From Candidatus Hodarchaeota archaeon (GTDB lineage: Archaea > Asgardarchaeota > Heimdallarchaeia > Hodarchaeales > Hodarchaeaceae): a DNA stretch of 25,284 nucleotides. Shown here one piece after another: positions 7,733 through 17,303 of the stretch. Where the stretch lies: the NCBI GenBank assembly GCA_016839665.1, contig JAEOTU010000174.1, positions 1 through 25,284 on the forward strand, in the 5' to 3' direction. The notes beneath the pieces are model-generated. The model did no database searches. It was given only the letters and a program-made list of their open reading frames with translations, and had not been told where the DNA came from. The translations under genes were made by a program, and so were the position numbers. The stretch's first letter is position 1, and each line of letters opens with the position of its first letter.

Positions 7733-9076
7733 CTAAGTTCCTACACGCCAATTAGAGAGATATTTATCCTGTTCAGGAGTTAAAACATCCAATTTTATAC
7801 TTAATTCGTCACATTTTAGATAGGCAACGTTATCGTCAATATCTTTTGGGATCTGAACAACTTTCCCACCAAGGTTGGCGAGTTGTTCCTTATTCTTAAC
7901 GATGTATTCAGTGGCGAGAGCTTGAAGGGAGAAAGAAAGCCCCATCACTTCACTTGGATGTCCTTCTGCAGCTGCAAGGTTAATCAGACGCCCTTCTCCA
8001 AGAAGATTGATTTTTCTGCCATCTGCCATAGTATATTGTTCAACAAATGGGCGAATTTGAATCTTGTCAATAGCTATTGATTCTAGATCAGGTATGTTGA
8101 TCTCAACATTGAAGTGTCCGCTATTTGCGACTAAACATCCATCCTTCATCCTTTCAAAGTGTTCTTTACGAACCACATCTTTGCATCCTGTTGCAGTAAC
8201 GATTATGTCAGCGATTTTTGCTGCTTCGTGCATGGACATGACTTCCATGCCTTCCATGACTGCCTGTAAAGCAGCATGAGGTTCAACTTCTGTAACTATT
8301 ACTCGACGAGCTCCTAATCCCTTCGCACGCATAGCAATGCCTTTACCACAGTGGCCATATCCCCCTACTACAAAGACCTTGGATGCTATGAGGTCTGCTG
8401 TAGCTCGTAGGATACCATCGATGGTTGATTGTCCTGTTCCATAGACGTTATCGTATAGATTCTTACAGGGAGACGAATTAGTTGCCATAATAGGATAAAG
8501 CAGAGCTCCATCATCTGCCATAGCTTGAAGGCGGATAATTCCTGTGGTGGTCTCTTCGGCTCCACCCCAAACTCCATCAATAATATTAGTTTCATCACCA
8601 GTGATTCTCTTTACAATTTCAACTTCTTCATCAGTTTCCCCACGTTTCAGTTTGTGAAGAATTGAGACCAAATCTGCCCCATCATCAATGGTTATATTGG
8701 GGTGAGAGTTAATTACATTCCCAATGGATCGGTAATAACCTTCTGCGTCCATAAACTTCCAAGCATAAACATGTACTCCTTTCGAAGCTAATGCTGCTGT
8801 AATCTCGTCTTGAGTTGACAGCGGATTAGACGCACAGAGATAGACCTCTGCTCCACCAGCTAGCCATGCTTCACACAGTTGTGAAGTTTCCTTAGTAACA
8901 TGAAGACAAGCTCCAATTCGTACCCCTTTCAACGGCTTTTCTTCTTCAAAACGCTTTTTAATGAGCTGAAGAACTGGCATTCGACTTTCAGCCCACTGCA
9001 TGGTTTTTAATCCTTCCTCTTTCAGAGTAGGATCCCTAATTTCATATGTGTCTCCTTTAACTGTTTCAATTGTCAA
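7733..9076 (-). CDS. ahcY: S-adenosylhomocysteine hydrolase
   Basis: Hydrolyses S-adenosylhomocysteine to adenosine and homocysteine (NAD-dependent, reversible), removing the product inhibitor of SAM methyltransferases. Visible motifs: DDGADLV (human D131 equivalent), EETTTG (E156 equivalent), NSSPCKNLYDN with the Lys and Asp matching human K186 and D190, YGTGQSTIDGI, and the Rossmann loop GGYGHCGKG. The segment N-S-S-P-C-K differs from the usual NDSxTK. Archaeal-type: it lacks the C-terminal KxxxYRY extension. I place the start at TTG 9076 (447 aa) because GGTGG lies 7 nt upstream; TTG 9097 would add seven residues and has no ribosome-binding site. Divergent from an Lrp-type regulator. Confidence 0.95.
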   Translation of the reverse strand: MTIETVKGDTYEIRDPTLKEEGLKTMQWAESRMPVLQLIKKRFEEEKPLKGVRIGACLHVTKETSQLCEAWLAGGAEVYLCASNPLSTQDEITAALASKGVHVYAWKFMDAEGYYRSIGNVINSHPNITIDDGADLVSILHKLKRGETDEEVEIVKRITGDETNIIDGVWGGAEETTTGIIRLQAMADDGALLYPIMATNSSPCKNLYDNVYGTGQSTIDGILRATADLIASKVFVVGGYGHCGKGIAMRAKGLGARRVIVTEVEPHAALQAVMEGMEVMSMHEAAKIADIIVTATGCKDVVRKEHFERMKDGCLVANSGHFNVEINIPDLESIAIDKIQIRPFVEQYTMADGRKINLLGEGRLINLAAAEGHPSEVMGLSFSLQALATEYIVKNKEQLANLGGKVVQIPKDIDDNVAYLKCDELSIKLDVLTPEQDKYLSNWRVGT

Positions 9077-9183
9077 AAAAATTCCACCATCCTGCAAATA
9101 TTTTCAGGAAAGATTCTATTTTATCTGATGATATTTTTGATTTAATACATATTGGGTAGAAGAAGTGTTATAAATGTCAATAC

Positions 9184-9193
9184 TATATATAAA
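9184..9193 (+). promoter_or_regulatory. TATA box for the Lrp/AsnC-type regulator
   Basis: TATATATAAA matches the archaeal TATA consensus. A start 25-27 nt downstream would fall near 9212-9216, about 10-20 nt before the candidate GTG/ATG codons, giving a very short leader, which agrees with the absence of a ribosome-binding site there. Confidence 0.55.
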
Positions 9194-9232
9194 TTAGTGT
9201 AAGATTAATTCATTTCTCAATGAGTGAATCGC

Positions 9233-10150
9233 ATGAAGAGCCAAAAAGCTATTGAGCTGACTGAACTCATATTACATACTCTAAGTGTACGACAACGTTC
9301 TTCATTACGGGGGCTTGCTGCTGAAATTGGGCTTTCATCAACTTGGTTACGAAAACAAATACTGAAAATGAAAGAAAATGGATTAATAAAATCGTGGCAG
9401 GTAGTGGTTAATCCTTTATCACATCAACGACGCGTATTTTTTCTTCTTTTAAAGACAAATCCAAATGAACCACGAGTAGTTAATGAATTATTAATTAATT
9501 ATGATCAGAACTCAATGAGTACTCTAGAAGGAATCACAGGAGAATTTTCATTGATTTGTCGGTTTCATTTTCCAGATGCAACGGAATTTTTAGATTCTCT
9601 GGATCACATTTACGAGCTTATTGGTGAGACAGGGTTTCAGAAATACCAAATGATCGAAGTTATCAAAGTTCACAAAGAGCAGGGATTTCGTGTTTTAGAG
9701 TTAAATAAACAGTTAAAATCTGATGAACTGAAACTTCTACTCGCTATTCAAAAGCTAGGAACAACATACGAATTTCCTCCTTCCACTTATAAAATCGCTG
9801 AGAAATTGTCAGATAATCAACCGACGATTTACCGAAAATTAAAAAAGTGGGAGAACGAAAATTTCATTTTAGGATACTCAATAAATACACCTTACTGGCA
9901 GACTAAATATATACACACATACATCCAAGTCAAAGCACCATTAGGAAGATATAACTCAATCATTGCTTTCTGTCTGCAGGACAAACGTGTGATAAATGTT
10001 TATCGCACAAACCAAGAATATTCTCTTTTAATAAAATCTCGACATCAAAATTTGACTGATTTGAACGATTTTTTGAAAATTCTTTACCAAAGGGCAGAAA
10101 CAGAGGATACTTTAACGAGGATTGTCTTAGATCAGTTGCGAAGTAACTAA
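9233..10150 (+). CDS. Lrp/AsnC-like transcription regulator, duplicated HTH-RAM architecture
   Basis: A 305-residue protein from ATG 9233 (GTG 9224 would add three). The N-terminal half has a winged HTH (SSLRGLAAEIGLSSTWLRKQILKMKENGLI) followed by a ligand-sensing-like alpha/beta domain. The second half repeats the arrangement, with a second HTH (STYKIAEKLSDNQPTIYRKLKKWE) and another alpha/beta region. Lrp/AsnC proteins normally have one such unit of about 150 residues, so this is a tandem version of about twice the length. The regulated genes are unknown. It is divergent from ahcY across 150 bp, so control of ahcY or of itself is a reasonable guess. Confidence 0.65.
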   Translation: MKSQKAIELTELILHTLSVRQRSSLRGLAAEIGLSSTWLRKQILKMKENGLIKSWQVVVNPLSHQRRVFFLLLKTNPNEPRVVNELLINYDQNSMSTLEGITGEFSLICRFHFPDATEFLDSLDHIYELIGETGFQKYQMIEVIKVHKEQGFRVLELNKQLKSDELKLLLAIQKLGTTYEFPPSTYKIAEKLSDNQPTIYRKLKKWENENFILGYSINTPYWQTKYIHTYIQVKAPLGRYNSIIAFCLQDKRVINVYRTNQEYSLLIKSRHQNLTDLNDFLKILYQRAETEDTLTRIVLDQLRSN

Positions 10151-10214
10151 TGGAAAATCATCCCAAATTTTGTTCTTACCAGGTGTAACTCGAGTATCAA
10201 AAAACCGAATCTTC

Positions 10215-10943
10215 CTAGTCTTTTCTTGTCTGTCTTAGGTAAAAAGGCCCTAATATTGTGTATAGGAGGGCAATAAAAAGAATGACGCTAAGAGTGATAT
10301 AATTAGGGACAAAAACAAAGATTAATACTACGATCCCAGCAATACTAATTGCTACCATGTCAGGTGTTTGTCCCCGCTTTGGAGTTGGATAATTAATTGT
10401 TAATATCATCAAAAATCCAGTTATTATAGTTATAAGTGTAAGTGGAAGTCCATTAGACCAAAAAAGCCAATTCATCTCAGGGAGAGAGGCTAGTACTGCA
10501 CTAGATCCAACTAAAAGTGCTGCAGCAGGAGAAGGAAGTCCATCAAAATGAATTTCTGTAGGATGTGCTGCAAAACGTATCAAACGCGCCCAACCACACA
10601 ACGAATAGAATCCTGCAATTACAAATGTTGTCACATCTTGAATCTCTAGAATTCCATTTCCAATGAGAGGAGAGTTAAGTACCATAATTCCTGGTAAAAT
10701 AGCGAATGTAATAACATCTCCGACAGAATCCAAATATGCTCCTAGAGTAGATGAACTAGGAGATCTTTTAGCAACCCAACCATCAAGGAAATCAAATATT
10801 GCACCAAAAATCAGAAGTTGCATTGGTAAATAAGGAAAATTAATTGAAAAGAATAACGAAACACCAATTCCAACGATCCCACAAAGCGCATTTAGAGCGG
10901 TCAACAAAAAAGCTAGAAGAATAAATTTGTTAAGTGAGGACAT
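10215..10943 (-). CDS. pssA: CDP-alcohol phosphatidyltransferase, probable archaetidylserine synthase
   Basis: An integral membrane enzyme of 242 residues with several hydrophobic helices and the full CDP-alcohol phosphotransferase signature DFLDGWVAKR...GAYLDSVGD (D51, D54, G55, A58, G68, D72, D76). These enzymes replace CMP on a CDP-activated lipid with an alcohol. The gene lies 21 bp downstream of a phosphatidylserine-decarboxylase-type gene on the same strand, which points to L-serine as the alcohol, giving archaetidylserine. The motif alone would also fit an inositol-phosphate or glycerol-phosphate enzyme. Confidence 0.82.
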   Translation of the reverse strand: MSSLNKFILLAFLLTALNALCGIVGIGVSLFFSINFPYLPMQLLIFGAIFDFLDGWVAKRSPSSSTLGAYLDSVGDVITFAILPGIMVLNSPLIGNGILEIQDVTTFVIAGFYSLCGWARLIRFAAHPTEIHFDGLPSPAAALLVGSSAVLASLPEMNWLFWSNGLPLTLITIITGFLMILTINYPTPKRGQTPDMVAISIAGIVVLIFVFVPNYITLSVILFIALLYTILGPFYLRQTRKD

Positions 10944-10964
10944 TTTCTACACCGTGGGTAAATA

Positions 10965-11612
10965 CTAGATACTTTTCTCTTTTAATTTTGCTATCGGAGT
11001 TTGTCCTGCAATTATTTTGTCCTTTTCATTTACTATGATTTCGAATTTTTCTGGGGGAAAATGCATATCGACTTCACTGCCGTAGTAAATCATCCCTAGT
11101 CGTTCACCTTGTTGAATTCGATCACCAGGTGAAAGAAAACTTGTACAACGTCGAGCTAGGATTCCTACGATTTGAACTACGCGAAATTCCCCAACTGAAT
11201 TTATAATATGAATATTTTGACGGGCATTTTCAATCGTTCCACGCCGAATAAACGAAACAAAAGGCCAATGTTTTCCTTCTTGGAAGCTAATATCTGTGAT
11301 ATTTCCTGAAACGGGAGTTCTTGTTATGTGAACATTAAAAATGGACATTCGAATCCTGATAATTCCCTCTGAGGCGTCTTTCTCATAGATTGTGCCATCT
11401 GCTGGAGCAATAATGAATTGAGCGTCTTCATTAATCTCGCGGTTAGGATCCCTGAAGAAAAATAGGTGTGCAACCAATCCCAGCAAAGTAATTAGTGTTA
11501 GAATTATCAAAAAAGGATAGGCTAAGCTATAGAATATAAAAACCAAGGAAAGCGTGATTAGAGCTAAAGTTATCTTCTCATGTCCAGGTGCTAAGGCCAC
11601 ATGTGGTACCAT
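10965..11612 (-). CDS. asd: Archaetidylserine (phosphatidylserine) decarboxylase proenzyme
   Basis: Pyruvoyl-dependent decarboxylase that converts the serine headgroup to ethanolamine. The 215-residue length matches the short Psd-like class. Residues 14-48 form a hydrophobic hairpin anchor. The catalytic part has FFRDPNRE (52-59), APADG (69-73), MSIFNVHITRTPVSG (89-103) and the self-cleavage site YYGSEVD, in which G178-S179 would split to give the pyruvoyl group on the alpha chain. It starts 3 bp after the atpA stop and is followed by pssA, so the three genes probably form one transcript. Use of archaetidyl rather than phosphatidyl substrate is inferred from the host. Confidence 0.88.
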   Translation of the reverse strand: MVPHVALAPGHEKITLALITLSLVFIFYSLAYPFLIILTLITLLGLVAHLFFFRDPNREINEDAQFIIAPADGTIYEKDASEGIIRIRMSIFNVHITRTPVSGNITDISFQEGKHWPFVSFIRRGTIENARQNIHIINSVGEFRVVQIVGILARRCTSFLSPGDRIQQGERLGMIYYGSEVDMHFPPEKFEIIVNEKDKIIAGQTPIAKLKEKSI

Positions 11613-11615
11613 CTA

Positions 11616-14600
11616 TCAAGCAATCCCAAAATCACTTGGTTCCATCTCATTTTGAATGAAGCTCGAGGAATTCTCATATAATTCGTTGAATTCTGCATCA
11701 AAAGACCATTTAAGGCGTGCAATGTCAGTTAAAACGGAAAGAGAAGTCATTTTTCCTAGAGGAACCCCTGCGTTATGATTTTCATTCATTTTTTTGTAGA
11801 ATTGCATGATTAAATCGAGCATTTTGTATTGCTTCTCTAAAGAACAATAAGAGTCATCAGAGTACGCATTTTGCTGCAAAAAGTCTTCACGAATCATTTT
11901 TGCAGCTTGTAGAATAATTTTTTCTGATTCAGGTAGTGCATCGGGTCCTATTAATTGCACAATCTCTTGTAATTCTTTTTCTTTTTGAAGAAGTGCCATA
12001 GCTTCTTCCCTATGTTTGTTAAAGACTGGGGACACATTTTTATTGTACCAGTTAGCTAAAGAATCGATATACAGGCTGTAGCTTTCCAACCACGAGATAG
12101 CGGGGAAGTGTCTCGAACGTGCTAATGGGTAACTTAATGCCCAAAAGACTCTCACAGTTTTTAATGTATTTTGGGTTACAGGTTCTGAGAAGTCTCCTCC
12201 TCCTGGAGATACCGCTCCAATGGCTGATATACTAGCTGTATGACCAGATAGTGTTTCAGTCCTCCCTGCTCGCTCATAAAATTCTGCAATTCTGGACGCA
12301 AGATAGGCAGGATACCCCTCTTCTCCAGGCATTTCTTCTAATCGGCCTGAAATTTCTCTTAAAGCTTCAGCCCAACGACTTGTAGAATCAGCCATTAACG
12401 CGACATCGATTCCCATATCTCGATAATATTCAGCGATAGTAATACCAAGGTAAATAGACGCCTCTCGCGCGGCAACTGGCATATTTGAGGTATTTGCGAT
12501 AAGAACGGTACGTTGCATAAGCTTTTCTCCAGAACGAGGATCTTCTAATTGAGGGAATTCTTTTAGAACTTCAGCCATTTCATTACCACGTTCTCCGCAT
12601 CCGACATATACAACAACAGTAGCATCAGACCATTTTGCTAATTGATGCTGAGATACAGTATTGTGTAGTGTGAAAGGTAGTATTCCACCAACAAAATTGT
12701 GTGTTATATCAACAGTAAGATCATAAACAGGCGTTGTTTCTTCGATGAGTTCGATAGATATTATTTTGTCAAAATAAACTTCTTGTGAAAGACGGATAAC
12801 AGCATCAAGAGTTTTATTTGATGGGATTTTAATTTGATGTTCCTCTAAAGTGTTTGAAATTCGTTGTAAGGTTGAAAGCGTAGGAATTTGCCCTTTTTCA
12901 GTGTAATTACTCAATCGAATACCTTTACGCTGTCGAAGTATGTCATAACCAGTATTTTCTTTGACTTCATGATGTAATCGAACCAGAACTTGTTTACCTA
13001 TAGGTACAACGTCGCGACCAATAAAATGTTGTGTATTCTTTGCAGCATAAGAATAGAGCGGGATTAATTTGCAGTATTGATGTACCTCAGTCATTTTAAA
13101 TATTCCTGCAAGGAGCTCAACTTCTTTTCCGTCAAGGTAATGAATAAAAGAGTTTCCTTTTATTTTTGCTCTATAAATAAGACCTAGACGTGTCAATAAA
13201 TACCCCAAATCACTGAAGAGGTTCTTGCTAACAGTACTGAATTCGACCGTATATCGATAAAAAGATCCATCTCCTGCAAAATATCCTGCGAGAAAATGTG
13301 CTAATAAATCATCTGAACCCTTTCGGATTGCTTGAGGTATCCTCACATTATATGTTTTCCTCTCTTTTGGAATTCCAAGATAATAAAGGAATTTTTTAAG
13401 CGATTTGTTTCTTATACACGCGTAGGGAGTCCGTTCTGAATCGTCTTGACCGATTTCAACATCTAAGTCAAATATAATTTCAGTTAAAAAAGAGAATCGC
13501 TGAAGTATTTGATCGTTATTATTATAAAGATAAATTCCTCCTTTTTTCCCTTTAATATGACCATCAGCAACAAAAAGGCCTAACCATTCAGCTAATTCTT
13601 TTGTGAATGAATTGGGTATCTGAAACGGATCTGATTGACGCTCTGATTTTACAAGTTTTACAGGTATTAAGGGAGCATTTGCTAATTTAGCAAGGTTCTT
13701 TAGGAAGTTCAAGGTAGGTTTATTTTTGAGCAACCAGTATCCAATGAAAACATCATAAGAAACATTTAATTTTACAGCTATTTGCTTTAAAGTCATTTTT
13801 TGCTTAAGGTGCTTGATTAAGCTTATCATTTTTTGTAATGCTTGCAGATCAATTACTCGTAGAGAAAGATCAACATCGTAACAATTAAATTTTGTTTCTT
13901 CACCCTCGATGTCTAGCTTTCGAGGAACAATAAGATTGTCTCCAATTTTTAGATCCTTTGCTGTTGTTTCTTCAATGGATTCACCATTGAATTTGAAGAG
14001 TTTATGGATAGGAGTGATTTCAACAACCCTTCCACTTCTTGTTTTAATTTTTACAATAGCATTTGTGTTTCCCCGATAAACGTGAGTGGCCTTCTTCGAG
14101 CTGTATTTTGTTCCGTCAAATGATATCACTGATAAGGGTTTTTTCAGACGAATTAATGTTTCATTTTCTGAGTCTTCCTCGATAATGCCATTATTCTCCA
14201 TATGATCATCATATATTTGCTTGATTGGGATACTATCACCCGATTCTAAAAGAACAGGCGTATCACCTGTTACACACTTCCCAGTACCGAACCCTCCAGG
14301 AATAGCTGCCACTCCTCCCTTAGTTATAGGAAAGAATGTATCAAAGATACGTTGGCCCGTTATTAGTGGAAAAGTTGCTTCCAATTTTCGATTAAAGGGA
14401 CGAGGTTTTCTAACAGGCCACGTCTGTTTCATGGTTATAGGTATTGAAAAAGGATATTGTTTTTTAGCATCGACTTGAGCAATTGTTTCCAAGATATTAT
14501 ATTTACCTGGTTCAGTAATGTTAGATACTTCTGCAATATCTATATTAGGGGGAACCATGATCTTATGAGTAACCATTTTGGATTCTTTTACTTCTCCAAT

Positions 14601-15065
14601 ATGAGAACCCCCTTTTACAACGTCTCCCTTTTTTACAAGTGGTTTAAAATTCCATTTTTTCTCTAAATCTAGTGGAATAGATGTGATACCGCGAGTGATG
14701 AAATTTCCTGCTTCTAATTGAATAGCAGGTAAAGGACGCTGAATACCATCATAAATTTTTGTGATTAGACCTGGACCAAGCTCTGCGCTAAGAGGTTTCC
14801 CCGTTGCTATGGCTTCCTCTCTAGGTTTTAGACCAGTAGTCTCTTCATATACCTGAACTGTTGAGATGTGCTTATTTCCAGCTTGGTTAATTCGAATAAT
14901 CTCTCCAATTAACTGTTCTTCTCCAACTTTTACGATCTCATAAAGCTGAGCACGATTCATGCCGCTAATTTCCACTACAGGGCCAGAAATTCTCACAATT
15001 TTACCTATTTGCGCATTTGAAGTCAATATGGAATCCTTCTTGGGTTTGTAGAAAATTTTTGTCAA
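11616..15065 (-). CDS. atpA: A-type ATP synthase catalytic subunit A, interrupted by an intein
   Basis: Catalytic subunit of the archaeal membrane ATP synthase. The precursor has 1149 residues; removing the 539-residue intein (264-802) leaves 610, about the usual size. Extein 1 ends in the P-loop GGFGTGK and extein 2 resumes with [12 protein letters not shown], so the Walker A Lys and Thr are joined only after splicing. The second extein has [42 protein letters not shown] and [13 protein letters not shown], all family signatures. The marked start is TTG 15065, which has no clear ribosome-binding site; TTG at 15026 has AAGGA upstream and is an alternative. No other ATP-synthase subunit gene is in the window; the neighbours are lipid genes. 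Confidence 0.95.
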   Translation of the reverse strand: MTKIFYKPKKDSILTSNAQIGKIVRISGPVVEISGMNRAQLYEIVKVGEEQLIGEIIRINQAGNKHISTVQVYEETTGLKPREEAIATGKPLSAELGPGLITKIYDGIQRPLPAIQLEAGNFITRGITSIPLDLEKKWNFKPLVKKGDVVKGGSHIGEVKESKMVTHKIMVPPNIDIAEVSNITEPGKYNILETIAQVDAKKQYPFSIPITMKQTWPVRKPRPFNRKLEATFPLITGQRIFDTFFPITKGGVAAIPGGFGTGKCVTGDTPVLLESGDSIPIKQIYDDHMENNGIIEEDSENETLIRLKKPLSVISFDGTKYSSKKATHVYRGNTNAIVKIKTRSGRVVEITPIHKLFKFNGESIEETTAKDLKIGDNLIVPRKLDIEGEETKFNCYDVDLSLRVIDLQALQKMISLIKHLKQKMTLKQIAVKLNVSYDVFIGYWLLKNKPTLNFLKNLAKLANAPLIPVKLVKSERQSDPFQIPNSFTKELAEWLGLFVADGHIKGKKGGIYLYNNNDQILQRFSFLTEIIFDLDVEIGQDDSERTPYACIRNKSLKKFLYYLGIPKERKTYNVRIPQAIRKGSDDLLAHFLAGYFAGDGSFYRYTVEFSTVSKNLFSDLGYLLTRLGLIYRAKIKGNSFIHYLDGKEVELLAGIFKMTEVHQYCKLIPLYSYAAKNTQHFIGRDVVPIGKQVLVRLHHEVKENTGYDILRQRKGIRLSNYTEKGQIPTLSTLQRISNTLEEHQIKIPSNKTLDAVIRLSQEVYFDKIISIELIEETTPVYDLTVDITHNFVGGILPFTLHNTVSQHQLAKWSDATVVVYVGCGERGNEMAEVLKEFPQLEDPRSGEKLMQRTVLIANTSNMPVAAREASIYLGITIAEYYRDMGIDVALMADSTSRWAEALREISGRLEEMPGEEGYPAYLASRIAEFYERAGRTETLSGHTASISAIGAVSPGGGDFSEPVTQNTLKTVRVFWALSYPLARSRHFPAISWLESYSLYIDSLANWYNKNVSPVFNKHREEAMALLQKEKELQEIVQLIGPDALPESEKIILQAAKMIREDFLQQNAYSDDSYCSLEKQYKMLDLIMQFYKKMNENHNAGVPLGKMTSLSVLTDIARLKWSFDAEFNELYENSSSFIQNEMEPSDFGIA
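12660..14276 (-). mobile_element. Intein with LAGLIDADG homing endonuclease in atpA
   Basis: A self-splicing protein element of 539 residues inserted between the P-loop Lys and Thr of AtpA, the same place as known archaeal VMA inteins. Block A starts [12 protein letters not shown] (Cys1), block B is [11 protein letters not shown] (catalytic TxxH), block F is [12 protein letters not shown] and block G ends FTLHN before +1 Thr. The splicing residues are all present. The endonuclease has both LAGLIDADG helices: [12 protein letters not shown] (around 13560-13600) and [14 protein letters not shown] (around 13265-13310), each with its Asp, so it may still be active. Flanking helical segments ([14 protein letters not shown] and the region near 12830-12960) look like helix-turn-helix DNA-binding modules. 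Confidence 0.95.
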
Positions 15066-15341
15066 GAAAATGAAAGTATTATTTCTGATAGATTGTTACA
15101 AACAACAGATTAACATTTCATATCTCAATCTATAATTTTTAAGTTCATAAATATGATTTTTCAACACTTTAGGCTTTCAATAATTGTAATATATCTATTT
15201 GAATGGATAAACAAAAATAATTAAGAAAGTTCTGTGCAAATGTAGGTTATGAAAACTATATGTTAATCCCCAAAGGAAATAATTTTATTGGATAAAATTA
15301 TCTCAAATTTAACTTATATCTCTATTACGGAGATCTGAAAG

Positions 15342-15926
15342 ATGGCGACTGAAGATATTGATTTATCACCAGATTCTTTAAGAAAAATAGCAAAGAGAGC
15401 TAAGATGGATGAAGAGCTGAAAAAATTAGAGCTGCATGCAGAAAAGCTCAAAGTTCGTGCTGAAATCGAAGGAATCGATATTAGTGACAAATTAGAGGAA
15501 TTAAGTCAAGAAATCGAGAGATTGAAAAAAGAGAGGGAGGAATTCGGTTCATACAAACATCCTTTTCTAGAGTTGATCCAGAAACAGAAACGTTTACATG
15601 ACCGTTTGGAGAAATTAGAAGGAAAAAAGGCCCAAATTCAAGAGTCTGTTTATGAGTCTCTTAAGAACGAGTATTTGGGAGAAAAAGAAGCAATAATACA
15701 GCAGATCGATCAAACTATTACTCAATTAAAAGAAATAAAAGAAGGAGCTGCAAAAGGAGCCCAATCACTGAAATATAGCCTTGAAGAACTTTCTGTGAGA
15801 AAGGAGATCGAGGAAATCCCAGAAGAAATCTATAATGAACGAATTTCAAATTTAAAAGCTGAAATGACACAATCTGAGGAACTTAAAACTGCTGTCGACT
15901 TTTTACTAAAAATGGTGAAAAGCTGA
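15342..15926 (+). CDS. Coiled-coil protein of unknown function
   Basis: A 194-residue, highly charged, almost entirely helical protein. Long heptad-like segments run from about 20 to 67 and 78 to 145, split by a short break at GSYKHPF. It has no Cys, no signal peptide and no membrane segment. ATG start with CGGAGA ending 9 nt upstream. It is divergent from atpA and directly precedes a SWIM-finger gene whose start follows its stop without a gap, so the two are translationally coupled and may act together. I do not recognise a family; coiled-coil composition alone gives unreliable similarity to SMC-like or ATPase-stalk proteins. Confidence 0.7.
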   Translation: MATEDIDLSPDSLRKIAKRAKMDEELKKLELHAEKLKVRAEIEGIDISDKLEELSQEIERLKKEREEFGSYKHPFLELIQKQKRLHDRLEKLEGKKAQIQESVYESLKNEYLGEKEAIIQQIDQTITQLKEIKEGAAKGAQSLKYSLEELSVRKEIEEIPEEIYNERISNLKAEMTQSEELKTAVDFLLKMVKS

Positions 15927-16238
15927 TTGACATCTAATTTTTCTAATCGATTAAAAGATGCTATGGAGTTAGTAAATAGGAATAGTGTTAAAAAATATAT
16001 CATCAACAGTAATGTAGAACGATGGGTCGTCGTGGGGAATACAAGAGAGTATCTAAATATGATTGATCCTTACTGGTGTTGCTGTTATGATTTTCAGCAC
16101 AGTGGAACGGATGACCTGGTTCCCAAATGTAAACATAATTTAGCTGTTCGATTAGCAATAAAAAAAGATAAATTTGATACTATTCATCTTAGTAAGGAAG
16201 AATATGTATTTATTCGTTCTAATTTCCTTTTAACTTAA
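15927..16238 (+). CDS. Small SWIM-type zinc-finger protein
   Basis: A 103-residue protein with WCCCYDF...PKCKHNLAVRLA, which matches the SWIM consensus CxC-x(n)-CxH (C51, C53, C68, H70; n = 14). SWIM domains bind zinc and occur in proteins that bind DNA or protein partners, including Shu2/SWS1 recombination factors. Whether this one has such a role is open. The TTG start is directly after the previous stop (TGATTG) and GGTGA at 15914-15918, inside the upstream gene, is spaced 8 nt away, so expression is tied to the coiled-coil protein. Confidence 0.7.
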   Translation: MTSNFSNRLKDAMELVNRNSVKKYIINSNVERWVVVGNTREYLNMIDPYWCCCYDFQHSGTDDLVPKCKHNLAVRLAIKKDKFDTIHLSKEEYVFIRSNFLLT

Positions 16239-16300
16239 AAGATTGATGATACTAAAGTTTTAATTCTTTGAATTCATGACAATAAGGAGATTAGCCTCTT

Positions 16301-17296
16301 TTACATCTTTCTTTCACCGATAATGGTCTTAAAATGTATGAACAAAAATTCTTTGACAGAATTGAAGTCTAATATCTTTGAGTTATATCCTGCAGCACCA
16401 TCATGCCCACCCCCAGATCCACCAAATTGTTTTATTAGTGCAGGGATGATATCCTTTCCAATAGATATTCCTGTCTCCTTTGGAAAACTAGGTGACGTTC
16501 GGAAACTGATACGAGTCTCTTGTTTTCGGTTTGCAACGACAATCGCCACATCTCCCCCAATATTGATTAATGAGCGAGCTGCCGCTGCTTCATATGAACT
16601 TACATGAGATATCAACAAAATCGTATCATTAATATGAAATCGTTTCATTCGTTGAGCTGCCTTAATACAAGCCATTTTTTCCGAATTTGTACGGAAAGAA
16701 GAAAAAAGCTTCATAACTTCCGAATAAATATCGGGATTATCTCTAATAAGGAAATTAACACAATCGAATAGTTCAAGATCTGCATACAAAAATCGTCTTG
16801 AATCAAAGAGAATTCCCGCAAGTAGTCCCTTAGCAATTTTTGAATCACAAGGGATTTTTGCTTGATAATAAAGAGATGCAATGATTTCGGCGGTTGCCAG
16901 GAAAGAATCAAGTCGAAAGTCATGTGATATTTCTACTTCTAAATTAGTCTGGATATGATGATCTAGAATAACAAATTTAGTTTCTGGAGTGATAAACCTG
17001 GAATTAATGAAATTATGGTCAAGACATATAAAGAGGCAAGGGGGAAGAACTTCTTCCATTTCAATGGAATCAAATTTAAAATCCGTAATATCTAATAATT
17101 TTTGGCTTAAGGCACTTAATTTTGGTTTTAAAGTGCGAATCGAAAGTTTAGGATTTAGAAAACGAATTAAATTGGATAAACCAATGGCTGAGCCCACAGC
17201 ATCAGGATCAGCTTGAGGATGCATCGACAGAATTACCATGTTTTTATAATTTCGAAGAAATTCCAAGAAATCGTTATGAGAGGGGATATATCTCAA
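16301..17296 (-). CDS. DHH-DHHA1 family phosphoesterase
   Basis: A 331-residue metal-dependent phosphoesterase. The N-terminal DHH domain has HPQADPDAVGSA (D30, D32), CLDH (D93) and LDHHI (D112-H114). The C-terminal DHHA1 domain ends with GGSGGGHDGAAGY, the substrate-binding GGGH motif. Such enzymes cleave short oligonucleotides, pAp, cyclic dinucleotides or polyphosphate; the sequence does not decide which. It starts at TTG, 7 bp after the stop of an HD-domain gene, so the two hydrolases form an operon. Confidence 0.82.
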   Translation of the reverse strand: MRYIPSHNDFLEFLRNYKNMVILSMHPQADPDAVGSAIGLSNLIRFLNPKLSIRTLKPKLSALSQKLLDITDFKFDSIEMEEVLPPCLFICLDHNFINSRFITPETKFVILDHHIQTNLEVEISHDFRLDSFLATAEIIASLYYQAKIPCDSKIAKGLLAGILFDSRRFLYADLELFDCVNFLIRDNPDIYSEVMKLFSSFRTNSEKMACIKAAQRMKRFHINDTILLISHVSSYEAAAARSLINIGGDVAIVVANRKQETRISFRTSPSFPKETGISIGKDIIPALIKQFGGSGGGHDGAAGYNSKILDFNSVKEFLFIHFKTIIGERKM

Positions 17297-17303
17297 TATT
17301 ATT

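Noticed and set aside
8386..8598. Alternative - strand frame of 70 codons inside ahcY
   Set aside because: It lies fully within a strongly conserved gene, and its composition fits a frame-shifted reading of ahcY.
14221..14666. + strand frames opposite atpA
   Set aside because: Antisense to the well-supported AtpA coding region, with no domain and no ribosome-binding site.
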